This document shows, one piece after another, positions 7,925 through 17,764 of a stretch of DNA of 64,000 nucleotides. The DNA lies in assembly GCA_025146135.1 (NCBI GenBank), contig CP102255.1, forward strand, positions 248,001 to 312,000. The letters run 5' to 3'. Position numbers and translations under genes: made by a program. The stretch's first letter is position 1. Every line of letters starts with the position of its first letter. Source of the DNA: Anaerotruncus colihominis (GTDB taxonomy: Bacteria; Bacillota; Clostridia; Oscillospirales; Ruminococcaceae). The notes beneath the pieces were generated by a model, which was not told the DNA's origin, did not search any database, and saw only the letters and a program-made list of their open reading frames with translations.

Positions 7925-9937
7925 CTAGGCATGTTCAAGCAGGCGGACGAGCGCCTGCACACTGCCGGCCGGCGCCGCGCACGCACCGTTTTGACAAAGA
8001 TAAAACAGCGCGCCGTCCTCCGGGATGGGATAGGCGGCAGTGAAGGGCGCGAGCCGCTCCAAAAGGGCTGCGTTCGACGGCGTTTTGATAAGCGTATGCA
8101 GCCGGCGGCGCTCCGCGAGTGCAAGCAGCCCGTCCGGGACTGTGCCGGATGTTGCGCAGACAAGCTCGCGGGAGGGATAGAGCGCCTCGCCCATGGCGAG
8201 CAGCGAAAAGCAGTGCCCTGCGGGATACGGCAGCGCTTTGGAGGCCAGAAAAGCGAGCTGCCCGTCCGCGCGTGTCTGCCAGACGGGATCGCCCGTCAGC
8301 TTCCACAGCCTTTCCAGGACAAGGCCCGCCGCTGCGTTTCCAGAGGGCATCGCGCCGTCGTAGATCTCCTTCGGACGTGTGATCAGGCGCTCCGCGTCGT
8401 CGGCCGTGAGGAAAAAACCGCCTTCCTGTCCGTCCCAAAAATGCACTTGCAGCGTCTGCATCATAGAAACTGCTTCTTCAAGATGAGCAGCGTCGAAATC
8501 AGCGGCATACAGCTCCAAAAGCGCCCAGGCATAAAACGCATAGTCGTCAAGCTGTCCCATGTTGGCCGCTTCGCCATCGCGCCAGCGCAGCCACAGCCGT
8601 CCGTCCGGTCCGGTGAGGTTGGCGTGCAAAAAGGCCGCCGCGCGCCTTGCCGCGTCAAGATACCGCGCGTCGCCAAGCGTGCGGTACGCCTTGGAAAGCG
8701 CAGCAATCATCAGCGCATTCCAGGCGGTCAGCACCTTGTCGTCGCGGTGCAGCGCCGCGCGGCTGCGGCGGAAGTCAAGCAGCCTTTCACGCAGCCTGCC
8801 GAAGCCCTCCGGCTCCTGTTCATACGCTGTGTTTTCCAACAGGTTTGCGATGCTTCTGCCCTCAAAGTTGCCGGATTCGGTAATGCCGTACCAGCGGCAA
8901 AAGCGCGCCGCGTCCTGCGCGCCGAGCGCCTGTTCAACCGATTGGGGCGTGAGCAGGTAGTACGCACCCTCCTCGCCGCCGCTGTCGGCGTCCTGTCCGC
9001 AGTAAAACGCGCCTTCGGGGCTTGTCAGCTCCCGCAGGACATAATCGAGCGTGCGGCGCGCGGTCGTCTCCCAAAACGGCCGGCCGTCCTGAGAAAACGC
9101 GTCCAGATATGCATAGGCGAGCAGGGCGTTGTCATAGAGCATTTTTTCAAAATGCGGCGCAAGCCACCGCCGGTCGGTGGAGTAGCGTGAGAAACCGCCT
9201 CCCACCTGGTCGAACAGGCCGCCGCGCGCCATCTGCGTCAGCGTCCTTTCCGCCATGGAACGCGCGTCTGCGGATTTCTCCCACCGGGCGTAGTTCATGA
9301 GAAAGAGCAGGTTGTGCGGCGAGGGGAATTTCGGCGCGTCCCCAAAGCCGCCGTCGGCCGGATCAAAGGCGGCGCGCAGTTGGCCGGCCGCCGTGTGCAG
9401 CAGCGCGGGCTGCGGCGCCTGCGCGCCGCCTGGTCCGCGCTGCGCGATATACGCCGCAATCTCGTCGCCCGCCTGCAAAAGCTGTTCGCGCTCCGTCCTC
9501 CAAAGCAGCGACACGCGCTTTAGCAGGTCGATCAGGCCGGGCTGCCCGTAACGGCTGTATTTGGGCAGATACGTACCCGCCCAAAACGGTTTTTGCTCCG
9601 GCGTCATCAAAATGGTCAGCGGCCACCCGCCCGAACCGGTCATCGCCTGGCAGACCGCCATATAGACCGCGTCGATGTCGGGGCGTTCCTCGCGGTCCAC
9701 CTTGATTGAGATAAAGCCGCTGTTCAGGACATCGGCCGCCTGTGCGTCCTCAAAGGATTCGCGCTCCATCACATGGCACCAGTGGCAGGTGGAATAGCCG
9801 ATGGAAAGAAAGACTGGCAGGTCGGCGCGGCGGGCGGCGGCAAATGCCTGTTCGCCCCATGGGCGCCAATCGACCGGATTGTGCGCATGCTGAAGAAGAT
9901 AAGGGGATTTTTCATGAATCAGCCTGTTTTCATGCAT
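7925..9937 (-). CDS. DUF255 thioredoxin-domain protein (YyaL/SSP411 family)
   Basis: 670 residues. The N-terminus [26 protein letters not shown] and the active-site-like STCHWCHVM are diagnostic of the DUF255/SSP411 family, which joins a thioredoxin-like domain to a large (alpha/alpha)6 glycosidase-like domain of unknown activity. [31 protein letters not shown], another family signature, is present around residue 225-260. Start chosen at the ATG at 9937 with GGAGG 10-14 bases upstream. It is a single-gene unit convergent with glycerate kinase. Function is not established for the family. Confidence 0.88.
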   Translation of the reverse strand: MHENRLIHEKSPYLLQHAHNPVDWRPWGEQAFAAARRADLPVFLSIGYSTCHWCHVMERESFEDAQAADVLNSGFISIKVDREERPDIDAVYMAVCQAMTGSGGWPLTILMTPEQKPFWAGTYLPKYSRYGQPGLIDLLKRVSLLWRTEREQLLQAGDEIAAYIAQRGPGGAQAPQPALLHTAAGQLRAAFDPADGGFGDAPKFPSPHNLLFLMNYARWEKSADARSMAERTLTQMARGGLFDQVGGGFSRYSTDRRWLAPHFEKMLYDNALLAYAYLDAFSQDGRPFWETTARRTLDYVLRELTSPEGAFYCGQDADSGGEEGAYYLLTPQSVEQALGAQDAARFCRWYGITESGNFEGRSIANLLENTAYEQEPEGFGRLRERLLDFRRSRAALHRDDKVLTAWNALMIAALSKAYRTLGDARYLDAARRAAAFLHANLTGPDGRLWLRWRDGEAANMGQLDDYAFYAWALLELYAADFDAAHLEEAVSMMQTLQVHFWDGQEGGFFLTADDAERLITRPKEIYDGAMPSGNAAAGLVLERLWKLTGDPVWQTRADGQLAFLASKALPYPAGHCFSLLAMGEALYPSRELVCATSGTVPDGLLALAERRRLHTLIKTPSNAALLERLAPFTAAYPIPEDGALFYLCQNGACAAPAGSVQALVRLLEHA

Positions 9938-10116
9938 CACAGCAAACCTCCGATTTTTATGAACCAATTGTATCATGTTCCATCGGTTTAGCGTAGCACA
10001 AAACAGTGAAAATATACCCGCGGGGCCGCGGTTGCCTCCTGGCTTGCATCGCTGCGGAGAAAGCGGTAAAATAAGGATGGCGCTGCAAGCGCGCAGGGGA
10101 GGGGAAAAAACACACG

Positions 10117-11235
10117 ATGAATGCGGTTACATTTTTGGTCAAGCCGGCCTCCGGCCTTTGCGATCTCTGCTGCCGCTATTGCTTTTACGATGATGTGTCC
10201 GACAGGCGTCAGGTCAAAAGCATGGGACTTATGACGCAGGAGACGGCAAGCCGCCTGATTGACGCAGGCTTTGAGGCTGTGCAGCCCGGAGGGACTGTGC
10301 AATATCTGTTTCAGGGAGGCGAACCGACCCTTGTGGGCTTGGATTGGCTGCGCGCATTTGTACAGAATGCAAAGGACCGTTGCCCGCCCGGTGTGCAGCT
10401 GTGCTGGTCCATCCAGACAAACGGTATGTGTTTGGACGAGCAATGGTGCGCGTTTTTTCGTGAACATGGCTTTTTGGTCGGTTTGTCTGTCGATGGCACA
10501 CGCGGTTTGCATGACCGGTTTCGGCTGGACCCGCACGGAAAGGGTACGTGGAGACGCGCCGTCCAGGCTCTGGAGCAATTGGACAAAAGCGGGGTGGAGA
10601 CAAACCTGCTGTGCGTGGTTACCGGACCTGCGGCGCGCAGTCCCCATAAGCTTTACAGCGCGCTGCGGTCGCTCGGCGAGCATCCGCTTCAGTTGATCCC
10701 CTGCCTTGATCCGATGGAAAACAGCGGCGCAATGGATTATTCCCTGGCGCCGCGCGATTATGGCCGGTTTCTTTGCAGTCTGTTCGATTGCTGGTATCGC
10801 GATTGGGCGGCGGGCGTCTATGTCAGTATCCGCGTATTTGACGATTATCTGCGCCTCATGCTGGGGATGGAACCGGGCTCCTGCGCATCCGCCGGACACT
10901 GCGGCAATTATTTGGTGGTGGAAGGCGATGGAGGGCTGTATCCATGCGATTTCTTTGTGCTTGACGAATGGCGTATGGGCAGTATTTGGGAGAATACGGC
11001 GCGGCAGGCATTGGCGTCGCCGGCCGGCCGCGCTTTTCAGGCGCAGGGCGCGCGCAGGCCGCCAGTCTGCAAGACGTGCGTCCACGAGCCGCTTTGCCGG
11101 GGCGGATGCCCTCGGGACTGGGATTTCTCCGGGCCTGAGCCTGTAAACAGATATTGCGAGGCGTTTCGATGCTTTCTTGACTATGCCGCGCCCCGGCTGC
11201 GGCGTGTGGCGCGGCAACTGTCCGCCGCACCATAA
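10117..11235 (+). CDS. Anaerobic sulfatase-maturating enzyme (radical SAM/SPASM)
   Basis: 372 residues, the normal length for anSME proteins. The radical SAM cluster motif is Cys15-x3-Cys19-x2-Cys22 within [19 protein letters not shown], closely like characterised anSMEs. The C-terminal SPASM region has many cysteines ([42 protein letters not shown]) for two auxiliary 4Fe-4S clusters. The enzyme oxidises an active-site Cys or Ser of sulfatases to formylglycine without oxygen. Its evident client is the Cys-type sulfatase encoded nearby at 12417-13769 on the other strand. An AGGGGAGGGG ribosome binding site precedes the ATG. Confidence 0.9.
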   Translation: MNAVTFLVKPASGLCDLCCRYCFYDDVSDRRQVKSMGLMTQETASRLIDAGFEAVQPGGTVQYLFQGGEPTLVGLDWLRAFVQNAKDRCPPGVQLCWSIQTNGMCLDEQWCAFFREHGFLVGLSVDGTRGLHDRFRLDPHGKGTWRRAVQALEQLDKSGVETNLLCVVTGPAARSPHKLYSALRSLGEHPLQLIPCLDPMENSGAMDYSLAPRDYGRFLCSLFDCWYRDWAAGVYVSIRVFDDYLRLMLGMEPGSCASAGHCGNYLVVEGDGGLYPCDFFVLDEWRMGSIWENTARQALASPAGRAFQAQGARRPPVCKTCVHEPLCRGGCPRDWDFSGPEPVNRYCEAFRCFLDYAAPRLRRVARQLSAAP

Positions 11236-11255
11236 TATACAGATAAAAGGATAAC

Positions 11256-11291
11256 GGAAAGGGCCGGACGCAGACGCGTCCGGCCCTTTCC
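11256..11291. terminator. Perfect 16-bp hairpin between convergent genes
   Basis: GGAAAGGGCCGGACGC pairs perfectly with GCGTCCGGCCCTTTCC around an AGAC loop. It lies between the sulfatase maturase gene (plus) and the GntR-type regulator gene (minus), and likely terminates both. Confidence 0.75.
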
Positions 11292-11297
11292 AGCGGA

Positions 11298-12404
11298 TTA
11301 CAGCTGTTTGACAGAGACTCCCTCATATATTTTAGGCGGCATGACAAAGGAATACCCCTTGTCGTCACAGTCGCGGTTATCGATCATGCGCATCAGGCAA
11401 TCTGCAACCAGCGCGCCCATCTGATAGCCCTGATGAACGGAGCAGGTGACTCCCTCCTGTTCCCAGTCCTCCATGGAATAGTCAAAACAGACGAGAGAGT
11501 AATCGTCTGGGACCTGCTTGCCCATCTCTGAGAGCGCCTGCCGCACCAGGCGGTAAATAATGTAGTTGCAGCATACAATGGCCGTACACCTGGGCAGGCT
11601 CTTTAAAAACTTCTCAATGGTACGGACGAAGCGAATGTCGTGCGCTTCATTCGAGACGCACCACTTGATATAATCATCCTGGAATTCAACCCCGTATTTG
11701 AGCAGGGCGGCCGCCATCCCTTGAAATTTTTCGACGCTCTGGTAATTGTCATAGACAAAGATACCGGCGATCTGTGTATGGCCGGCCCGGATCAGCAGAC
11801 CGATAAGCCGGTCGGCGCATTCAAGATCATTGACAATGATACGGGGATAGCGCAGATTCTTATAATAATTGTTGTAAAAGACCACGGGGATGCGCCGGCG
11901 GGAAAGCTCCTTATAGCAATCCAGATTGGGATTGAGAATGCTGGCCTTTACGCCGTCGATAATAAACCCCTGGAAGTTCTGATACATGACCGATTGCAGG
12001 CACCGGCGCTCATTTGAAAATTTATTATCCGTCAGAAAGGTGCGCAGCGTCACCTGGTTGGCGGGCAGCACGCTCTGGATGCCCTGGATCAGGCTGGAAT
12101 TGGCGCTGCTGTCCTGCCCCTGAAGGATCAGGCCGATCTTTTTGCAATGGACCGCGCCGGCGTCAAGCTCATAGGAGAGGGCGACCTCCTTGTTGAAGTA
12201 CGTCCCGCTGCCCCGTACCTTGTAAATCAACCCCTCCTGCACCATCCGGTCGAGCGCCGCGCGGACCGTTTCACGGCTGACATCCAGCCTGCGGCACAGA
12301 GCGTTTTCCGACGGGAGCTTTTGGTTGCTGGAAAACCTGTTTTCATCAATATAAGCCAGGATCCAGCGATACACATACTCCGATTTTTTATTGGAAACGC
12401 TCAC
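11298..12404 (-). CDS. GntR-type repressor with LacI/periplasmic-binding-like effector domain
   Basis: About 368 residues. The N-terminus is a GntR winged helix (KLPSENALCRRLDVSRETVRAALDRMVQEGLIYKVRGSGTYF). The rest resembles a LacI-type ligand-binding domain (IGLILQGQDSSANSSLIQGIQ, then IVCCNYIIYRLVRQALSEMGKQVPDDYSLVCFDYS), the AraR arrangement, which usually senses a sugar or small carbohydrate. GTG at 12404 is preferred because GAGGAG sits 8 bases upstream; the GTG at 12413 would overlap that site. It is the last gene of the tctC-tctB-tctA-sulfatase run, 12 bp after the sulfatase stop, and is probably its local regulator. Confidence 0.82.
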   Translation of the reverse strand: MSVSNKKSEYVYRWILAYIDENRFSSNQKLPSENALCRRLDVSRETVRAALDRMVQEGLIYKVRGSGTYFNKEVALSYELDAGAVHCKKIGLILQGQDSSANSSLIQGIQSVLPANQVTLRTFLTDNKFSNERRCLQSVMYQNFQGFIIDGVKASILNPNLDCYKELSRRRIPVVFYNNYYKNLRYPRIIVNDLECADRLIGLLIRAGHTQIAGIFVYDNYQSVEKFQGMAAALLKYGVEFQDDYIKWCVSNEAHDIRFVRTIEKFLKSLPRCTAIVCCNYIIYRLVRQALSEMGKQVPDDYSLVCFDYSMEDWEQEGVTCSVHQGYQMGALVADCLMRMIDNRDCDDKGYSFVMPPKIYEGVSVKQL

Positions 12405-12416
12405 GCCGTTCACTCC

Positions 12417-13769
12417 TCAATCCGTGATGACAGGCCGCATACCCTCCGCGCGTTCGATCCAGTCCAGCAGGCGGCTGCGCAGATCGGCCTTCACATCCGC
12501 ATAGGCCGGATCGGACACCACGTTGCAAAGCTGCCAGGGATCCGTGCGCATATCGTACAGAAAGTCGTCGGCATATGTATCGGAGCTGGCCGCCGCGCCG
12601 CCGTTTAAGCCCGGCGCGTAGACGGAATACAAAAAGTCAGGCGTGCGGATGCACCGGCCCACACGGCTTTCTGAAATTTGGGCGAACACCTCGTTTGGTC
12701 TATTATCGTCCTTTTTCTCCACCACGTCAAGCAGATTTTCCCCGATCATCCGGTCGCCCACCTCCACGCCGGCCAGGGCCAGGATGGTTTTGGGCAGGCT
12801 CTCGGTGCTCACAAGCTCCTTGATCGTTATACCGCCCCGGAACGGACCGCCCGCGATAACAAGCGGCACATGCAGGCAGGCGTCGTGGCAGGAACGCTTG
12901 TAATCATCATAGCCGTTGAGGTGGCTGTCCGTGTTCCTGGTCTTGAAATGGGAGCCGTGGTCGGAGGCGAAAATGATGACGGTATTGTCGTACAGCCCTT
13001 TTTCCTTAAGCCTTGCCACAATCCGCCCCAAATTTTCATCGAGACTGGCGCATTGCCCCAAATAATCGGGGTATTCCTCCGCGGCGTTGCCCCCCAAAAC
13101 CTCCAGATCCTTTGGAAGGATGAAATTCTTGTATTTTTCCTTTGAGCCGGCAGGTCCTTCATAATGCTGGCGGTCGTTTTGGTGATGCGGCTCGATTTGG
13201 GAGATGGTCATAAAAAACGGTTTGCCTGGATCGCGCGTGTCAAAAAATTCCAGCGCCATGTCTGTGATGCAGTCAGGGCGGTAGCCCTTGAAATCGATGC
13301 GGTTGTTGTTTTCATCAAATACATAGCCGTCGTAGCCGTGAGAGGTGAATTCCAATACGTCGGCGGCGCGCCAGAAGCCGGAATAGCCTCCGCGCAGCTC
13401 GCGCGGGATCGCGGTGACGGTGTGATCGATGGTCGGAGGCTTTTCTAGCTCGCCATCGCTGGCCAGATGCCATTTTCCGATATAGGCCGTCTCATAACCA
13501 GCCTCCTCGATATAGTCCGCCAGCGTTTTGACGCCCTTGGGAAGCATGATATTGTTGCGGAAACAGCCGGTTTCCGTCGGATATCTGCCGGTCTGAAACA
13601 GAGCGCGGCAGGGTCCGCATACCGGCTGCGGGGAAAAGGCGTTGTCAAACTTAACGCCCTCCCCGGCCAGCTCATCCAGGCGGGGGGTGATATCCAACGG
13701 CTGGCCGAAACAGCCGCAGGTATCCCAACGCTGCTGATCGGTGAAATAAAAAAGAATATTGTAGGCCAT
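12417..13769 (-). CDS. Cys-type sulfatase
   Basis: 450 residues of the alkaline-phosphatase/sulfatase superfamily. Metal-binding residues appear at the N-terminus (FTDQQRWDTCGCFG). The sulfatase signature is Cys51-Gly-Pro53-Cys54-Arg55 followed by ALFQTGRYPTETG, so Cys51 is the residue converted to formylglycine. Further motifs are YIGKWHLAS and IIFASDHGSHFK. There is no signal peptide, so it should be cytosolic, acting on a substrate brought in by the adjacent Tct transporter. The Cys rather than Ser or Ala at the +3 position is less common. AGGAGG nine bases upstream supports the ATG. The substrate is unknown. Confidence 0.9.
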   Translation of the reverse strand: MAYNILFYFTDQQRWDTCGCFGQPLDITPRLDELAGEGVKFDNAFSPQPVCGPCRALFQTGRYPTETGCFRNNIMLPKGVKTLADYIEEAGYETAYIGKWHLASDGELEKPPTIDHTVTAIPRELRGGYSGFWRAADVLEFTSHGYDGYVFDENNNRIDFKGYRPDCITDMALEFFDTRDPGKPFFMTISQIEPHHQNDRQHYEGPAGSKEKYKNFILPKDLEVLGGNAAEEYPDYLGQCASLDENLGRIVARLKEKGLYDNTVIIFASDHGSHFKTRNTDSHLNGYDDYKRSCHDACLHVPLVIAGGPFRGGITIKELVSTESLPKTILALAGVEVGDRMIGENLLDVVEKKDDNRPNEVFAQISESRVGRCIRTPDFLYSVYAPGLNGGAAASSDTYADDFLYDMRTDPWQLCNVVSDPAYADVKADLRSRLLDWIERAEGMRPVITD

Positions 13770-13773
13770 AACG

Positions 13774-15282
13774 TCAAGCCTCCTTTTGTGCGGCCGCTTT
13801 GACGGCTTTTTGTTCCTTCAGCTTGCCGCGGATAATCGCACCCACTGCAAGGACGATGAGAAGCAGGAAAATGATGCAGTAGACGCTGCTGAAAAAGATC
13901 GAGGGGCTGCCGTCGGAGATCTGCAAGGCCCGGCGGAAATTGGTTTCCGTCATCTTGCCGAGCACCATGCCGAGCAGGATGGGCACAGCGGGAAGATCCA
14001 GCTTGCGCAGAACCCATGCGATCACCGCAAACACCAGCGTAACGCCGATGTCAAAATAGTTTTTATTCACGGAATAGGCCCCCGCGAAGCAGAAAATGAC
14101 GATGACGGGCGTAAGGATCTCCTGCGGGATGGAGACGACCTTTGCAAAGAGCTGCGTCAGCAGCTTGCCCTGAATGAGCATAAAGAGATTTACAAGAATC
14201 AGTCCAAGCATAATGGCATACATGATGTCGCCGTCGGTGGTGAACAGGCTCAGGCCGGGGTTGAGGCCGTTAATCATCAGTGCGGACAGCATAATGGCCA
14301 CCGTGCCGTCACCGGGGATGCCCAGTGTCAACAGAGGGATCAGCGTCGCGCCGGTTACGGCGTTGTTGGCCGATTCAGCGGCCGCGATGCCTTCCACAGA
14401 GCCGTTGCCGAATTCCTCAGGATGCTTGGACATGTTTTTCGCCGTGTTATAGCTGAACCAGGAGGCTTCGGAGGCGCCGGTACCGGGGATAATGCCCACG
14501 ATCACGCCGATGATGGAGGAAATCAGGATGGGACGGGCCATCCGCCTGCGCTCCTCCTTGGTAATCAGGCCGTTGTCCTTCATTTTTTCCGTGTCAAGGT
14601 GCAGCCCCCGCACCTTTTCCGCCTTTGCGAGAATCTCAACCAATGCGAACAGGCCGATTAAACAGATGGCGAGATCCAACCCGAGATAAAGGCGCGGGAT
14701 GCCGAAAGTGAACCGGTCGTAGCTGGTCATGGGGTCGGCTCCGATGCAGGAGATCAAAAGTCCGAGACAGGCGGAGATCAGCCCGCGAATCATGCTTTTT
14801 CCGGATACGCCGGCGATGATGGTCAGACCAAACAGGCACACCATAAAGTATTCCGCCGTGCCGAGCTGCGCTGCGATCTTTGCCACCTGCGGACCCAAAA
14901 ACAGCAGCATCAGCGCGGAGAACACGCCGCCGAAGGTGGAGGCGTACAGAGCAATCTTCAGCGCCGCCTTTGTACGTCCCCGGTTGGACAGGGGATGGCC
15001 GTCCAGCATGGTGGCCGCGGCATGCGGCGTGCCGGGCGTATTGATCAGAATAGCCGAGACGCTGCCTCCATAGCCGCCGGCGCAATAGATGCCAAGCAGG
15101 AACATCATTCCCGGGATGGCGGTGAGCTGATAGGTCAGCGGCAAAAACAAAATGACGCACAAAATAACGCTTAATCCCGGGATGGCGGCGAATACCGCGC
15201 CGATGAACACGCCAAGGTTGATCCAAATGATATTCTGGAGCGTGAACAGCAGCCCCGACGCAGGGATGATATATTGCAGCAT
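13774..15282 (-). CDS. tctA: Tripartite tricarboxylate transporter large permease TctA
   Basis: 502 residues with about 12 membrane segments. TctA-family signatures include GVFIGAVFAAIPGLSVIL near residue 25, GIYCAGGYGGSVSAILINTPGTPHAAATMLDGHPL around 85-120, and GIIPGTGASEASWFSYNTAK near 265. It forms the large channel subunit of a secondary, binding-protein-dependent uptake system with TctB and TctC. An AAGGGGGG ribosome binding site precedes the ATG. It follows tctB by 12 bp and is followed 4 bp later by the sulfatase gene, so import and desulfation look co-expressed. Confidence 0.93.
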   Translation of the reverse strand: MLQYIIPASGLLFTLQNIIWINLGVFIGAVFAAIPGLSVILCVILFLPLTYQLTAIPGMMFLLGIYCAGGYGGSVSAILINTPGTPHAAATMLDGHPLSNRGRTKAALKIALYASTFGGVFSALMLLFLGPQVAKIAAQLGTAEYFMVCLFGLTIIAGVSGKSMIRGLISACLGLLISCIGADPMTSYDRFTFGIPRLYLGLDLAICLIGLFALVEILAKAEKVRGLHLDTEKMKDNGLITKEERRRMARPILISSIIGVIVGIIPGTGASEASWFSYNTAKNMSKHPEEFGNGSVEGIAAAESANNAVTGATLIPLLTLGIPGDGTVAIMLSALMINGLNPGLSLFTTDGDIMYAIMLGLILVNLFMLIQGKLLTQLFAKVVSIPQEILTPVIVIFCFAGAYSVNKNYFDIGVTLVFAVIAWVLRKLDLPAVPILLGMVLGKMTETNFRRALQISDGSPSIFFSSVYCIIFLLLIVLAVGAIIRGKLKEQKAVKAAAQKEA

Positions 15283-15294
15283 AATACGCCCCCC

Positions 15295-15810
15295 TTAGAA
15301 ATTTACGTTCAGGCCGAAGCGGAACGCGGCCCAGATTGCGACTGCCAAAATAACGGTGACTGCATAGTAAAGCGGTTTTTTGCAGCGAAAATAGAGCAAA
15401 AAGCCAATGCAGCAGAAAACAGAACCCGCCGCGAACAGGTTCGTAACACGGCAGACGACATAGGTCAGCACGAGGATTGCCAGAATGACCAGGGCTTTGA
15501 TTTCAACCAGCAGGTTGACGGTTTTGTATGTAATGGGCAGCTTTCTGGCTATTTTATAAAGCTCTTTTCCGATCAGCAGCGCACAGCAGACCATCATGAC
15601 GATCATCAGCAGCCTGGGGAACATCCGTCCGTTGATGATATCCTTTTCCGAGATTGTGACCTGCTGCGGCGTGACCAACAGGATAACAATCGCAAAGAGG
15701 AAGAATAAAATTCCTCCGGCCAGGTCCGTGGGGATGTGAACCTCTTTTTTTGCCAGGTTGGCGCCAATGGCATCCAGGCGGGCGTCCAGGCGATCCACCC
15801 AGTTTTTCAT
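15295..15810 (-). CDS. tctB: Tripartite tricarboxylate transporter small subunit TctB
   Basis: 171 residues with about four hydrophobic segments, the usual size and topology of TctB. The middle reads ITISEKDIINGRMFPRL-like and the C-terminus ends in AAFRFGLNVNF. It is assigned mainly by position between tctC and tctA and by topology, since TctB sequences are poorly conserved. ATG at 15810 is chosen because AGGAGG lies nine bases upstream; the open frame extends further but without a ribosome binding site. Confidence 0.82.
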   Translation of the reverse strand: MKNWVDRLDARLDAIGANLAKKEVHIPTDLAGGILFFLFAIVILLVTPQQVTISEKDIINGRMFPRLLMIVMMVCCALLIGKELYKIARKLPITYKTVNLLVEIKALVILAILVLTYVVCRVTNLFAAGSVFCCIGFLLYFRCKKPLYYAVTVILAVAIWAAFRFGLNVNF

Positions 15811-15843
15811 GCGGTACAGCCTCCTTCTGATAACAGATTGGGT

Positions 15844-15880
15844 AAAAAAAGGATGGGGTGGGAGCAAACCCATCCCATCC
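15844..15880 (-). terminator. Intrinsic terminator between tctC and tctB
   Basis: On the minus strand a 12-bp GC-rich stem (one G-T pair) with a six-base loop at 15851-15880 is followed by seven T at 15850-15844. It lies 18 bp past the tctC stop and 34 bp before tctB, so it should act as a leaky terminator giving more tctC than tctBA transcript. Confidence 0.8.
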
Positions 15881-15897
15881 TCTGTGTTTGAGCGGGA

Positions 15898-16920
15898 TCA
15901 ACCGGCGACAATATCCTTATATTCGTTGACAATGCCTTTGACGTTTTCCACATGGGCGTTGACGTCCTCGGTGCTCATCGTATCGACCTCGAGCAGCATG
16001 GTGTCCTGGAGCCAGGTCTTGACCTCGTCGTCGGCCAGTATCTGATCGTAAAGATCTTTCAGATTGGCAACTGTCGCGGCGTCGGTACCGGCGCGCGCCA
16101 TAATGAAGCAGCGGTTGCGGAAGTATGGATAACCGTACTGTCCCACACCCTCAACGCCGGAGAAGGGGCCGTTTTCAATGGCCTTTTCATCGAAGGCGCA
16201 GACGATGCTCACACCGCCCTGCTCGTAGGTTTCGAGGATCTGCGACTGATGGGACACGGCAAAATTTGTCTCCCCCTTGGCGACAGCCTGGGCCGCTTCG
16301 GCGGCGGAGGTGTACGGAACCAGCTTTAAATGCTCGCCGGCGCCCATGGAACCGAACAAAGCCGCGGCCAGGAACGCTTCCGAGCTGGTCGCACCGTTAA
16401 CGGCAACGCTGACCTGCTCGCCGCTTTCGACGTAAGCCTTCAGATCATCCATGCTGTTGATGTTCAGCTTGGCGTCGGCGGACAAAACGAAGATGGAGGA
16501 GTACAAATTTTCAACAAATACGAAATCGTCCTGTGTAAACTGGAGCTTGGCGGGGTCCAGAATCGAGGTGATTGAAAGCAGGCCCTCGCCCACAAAGACA
16601 AGCTTCGGATCATTGGCCTGTGTGTCAGTGATCCATGTGTTGACGGTAGCCGCGTCGCCCGCAACGGCTTCGGCTACCAGAATGATATTGTCTGAATATG
16701 TCGTTGACAAGGCCGCAGCCTTTTGGCTCACCATGGCGGCCACTCCGGAGGGCGCCCATGGACAGGTGACGGTCCAGGTGGCAGTTTTGCCGCCGGGCGT
16801 GTTTGCGCCGCCAGCCGTGTTCCCATCGCTTGCAGCTGGGGCAGTACCGCCGCCGCATCCAGCCAGGGAACCGACAAGCATGATGGACGCAAGGGTCAGA
16901 CTCAATAAACGCTTTTTCAT
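15898..16920 (-). CDS. tctC: Tripartite tricarboxylate transporter solute-binding lipoprotein TctC
   Basis: 340 residues with a lipoprotein signal peptide (lipobox Cys22 in SLAGCGGG), a short Ala/Gly-rich linker, and a Bug/TctC-type binding domain beginning TWTVTCPWAPSGVAAMVSQKAAALS, which matches the family ligand loop. It captures an organic anion outside the cell and delivers it to TctAB. The frame is open upstream, but the ATG at 16920 with GAGGAG and a proper signal peptide is the clear start. It is the first gene of the operon; a strong promoter lies at 16998-17026. Confidence 0.9.
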   Translation of the reverse strand: MKKRLLSLTLASIMLVGSLAGCGGGTAPAASDGNTAGGANTPGGKTATWTVTCPWAPSGVAAMVSQKAAALSTTYSDNIILVAEAVAGDAATVNTWITDTQANDPKLVFVGEGLLSITSILDPAKLQFTQDDFVFVENLYSSIFVLSADAKLNINSMDDLKAYVESGEQVSVAVNGATSSEAFLAAALFGSMGAGEHLKLVPYTSAAEAAQAVAKGETNFAVSHQSQILETYEQGGVSIVCAFDEKAIENGPFSGVEGVGQYGYPYFRNRCFIMARAGTDAATVANLKDLYDQILADDEVKTWLQDTMLLEVDTMSTEDVNAHVENVKGIVNEYKDIVAG

Positions 16921-16997
16921 AATCAGTCTCCTCTTTTTACAAATTATGAACTTGCTATTGTTTGATTTTGTGTAATTCGCCACGAAGCCGCATCAAC

Positions 16998-17026
16998 AAT
17001 ATAGCATGGCGAAATTTGGTATTCAA
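16998..17026 (-). promoter_or_regulatory. Sigma-A promoter of the tct-sulfatase operon
   Basis: On the minus strand, -35 TTGAAT (17026-17021) and -10 TATATT (17003-16998) are separated by 17 bp, with an extended -10 TG. It points at tctC, 78 bp away. Confidence 0.7.
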
Positions 17027-17047
17027 CAAGTTATCAATATTTTTTGC

Positions 17048-17088
17048 AAAAGTTGTATGGTGAGGAGCTGGTTTTATAAAACTTGTAT
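17048..17088. promoter_or_regulatory. Direct repeat upstream of tctC promoter, candidate operator
   Basis: AAAAGTTGTAT at 17048-17058 and AAAACTTGTAT at 17078-17088 match at 10 of 11 positions and start exactly 30 bp apart, about three helical turns. A 12-bp palindrome GTTTTATAAAAC at 17071-17082 overlaps the second copy. They lie just upstream of the -35 of the tctC promoter and may bind the GntR-type regulator of this operon; that is inference. Confidence 0.35.
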
Positions 17089-17197
17089 TTTTGAGTTTTG
17101 GGTGATTGGACAGTTTCGCAAAATTCAAGAGTTGATTTTTAGATAATTTTGCAATCATTTTCATATACGCAGCCATACGGACCGATTTCCCATGCGT

Positions 17198-17764
17198 TCA
17201 GACCATCCCAGTCGGCAGATTCAGAAAAAGACCTGCCGCTCCGCACAGAATCATGACCAAAATAGGGTTCCATTTGAGCCTGCGCAGAATGAAAAAGGCA
17301 GTGATAAAGGTACCAAGACCGAGCCAATTTACATTGTCAAGACGTGCTGCTCCGCCGTCAAAGGCGACGAGATTCAGGATGGACAGCCCGGCGGAAGCGA
17401 TCAAAGCTACCACAGCCGGACGCAGGCTGGCCAGAACGCTTTGCAGTGCGGAAAGCTGTTTGTAGCGGTAGTAGACAAAGGCCAGCAGCGAGACAATCAG
17501 GCAGGAGGGGAGGATACAGCCCAGTGTGGCGATAACAGCGCCGCCGACACCAGCGATACGGATGCCGACAAACGTAGCGGAATTGACCGCAATGGGACCG
17601 GGTGTCATTTCCGCGATAGTGATCAGATCGGTGAATTCGCTCATGGTAAGCCATCCATGACTTGTGACCACCTGGCTTTGGATCAGCGGCATAGCGGCGT
17701 AGCCGCCTCCGATGCTGAACGCCCCCACCTGAAGAAAGCTCAAAAAAAGCTGAAGATAGATCAT
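17198..17764 (-). CDS. Chromate-transporter-family half protein (second of a pair)
   Basis: 188 residues with about six hydrophobic segments. Family motifs: FLQVGAFSIGGGYAAMPLIQ at the N-terminus and ITIAEMTPGPIAVNSATFVG. These match a single CHR domain. Short CHR proteins are normally encoded as adjacent pairs that together replace the two-domain ChrA, as in Bacillus. ATG at 17764 overlaps the stop of the preceding half gene by ATGA. The name reflects the family; chromate efflux is not demonstrated, and the physiological substrate is often unclear. Confidence 0.85.
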   Translation of the reverse strand: MIYLQLFLSFLQVGAFSIGGGYAAMPLIQSQVVTSHGWLTMSEFTDLITIAEMTPGPIAVNSATFVGIRIAGVGGAVIATLGCILPSCLIVSLLAFVYYRYKQLSALQSVLASLRPAVVALIASAGLSILNLVAFDGGAARLDNVNWLGLGTFITAFFILRRLKWNPILVMILCGAAGLFLNLPTGMV

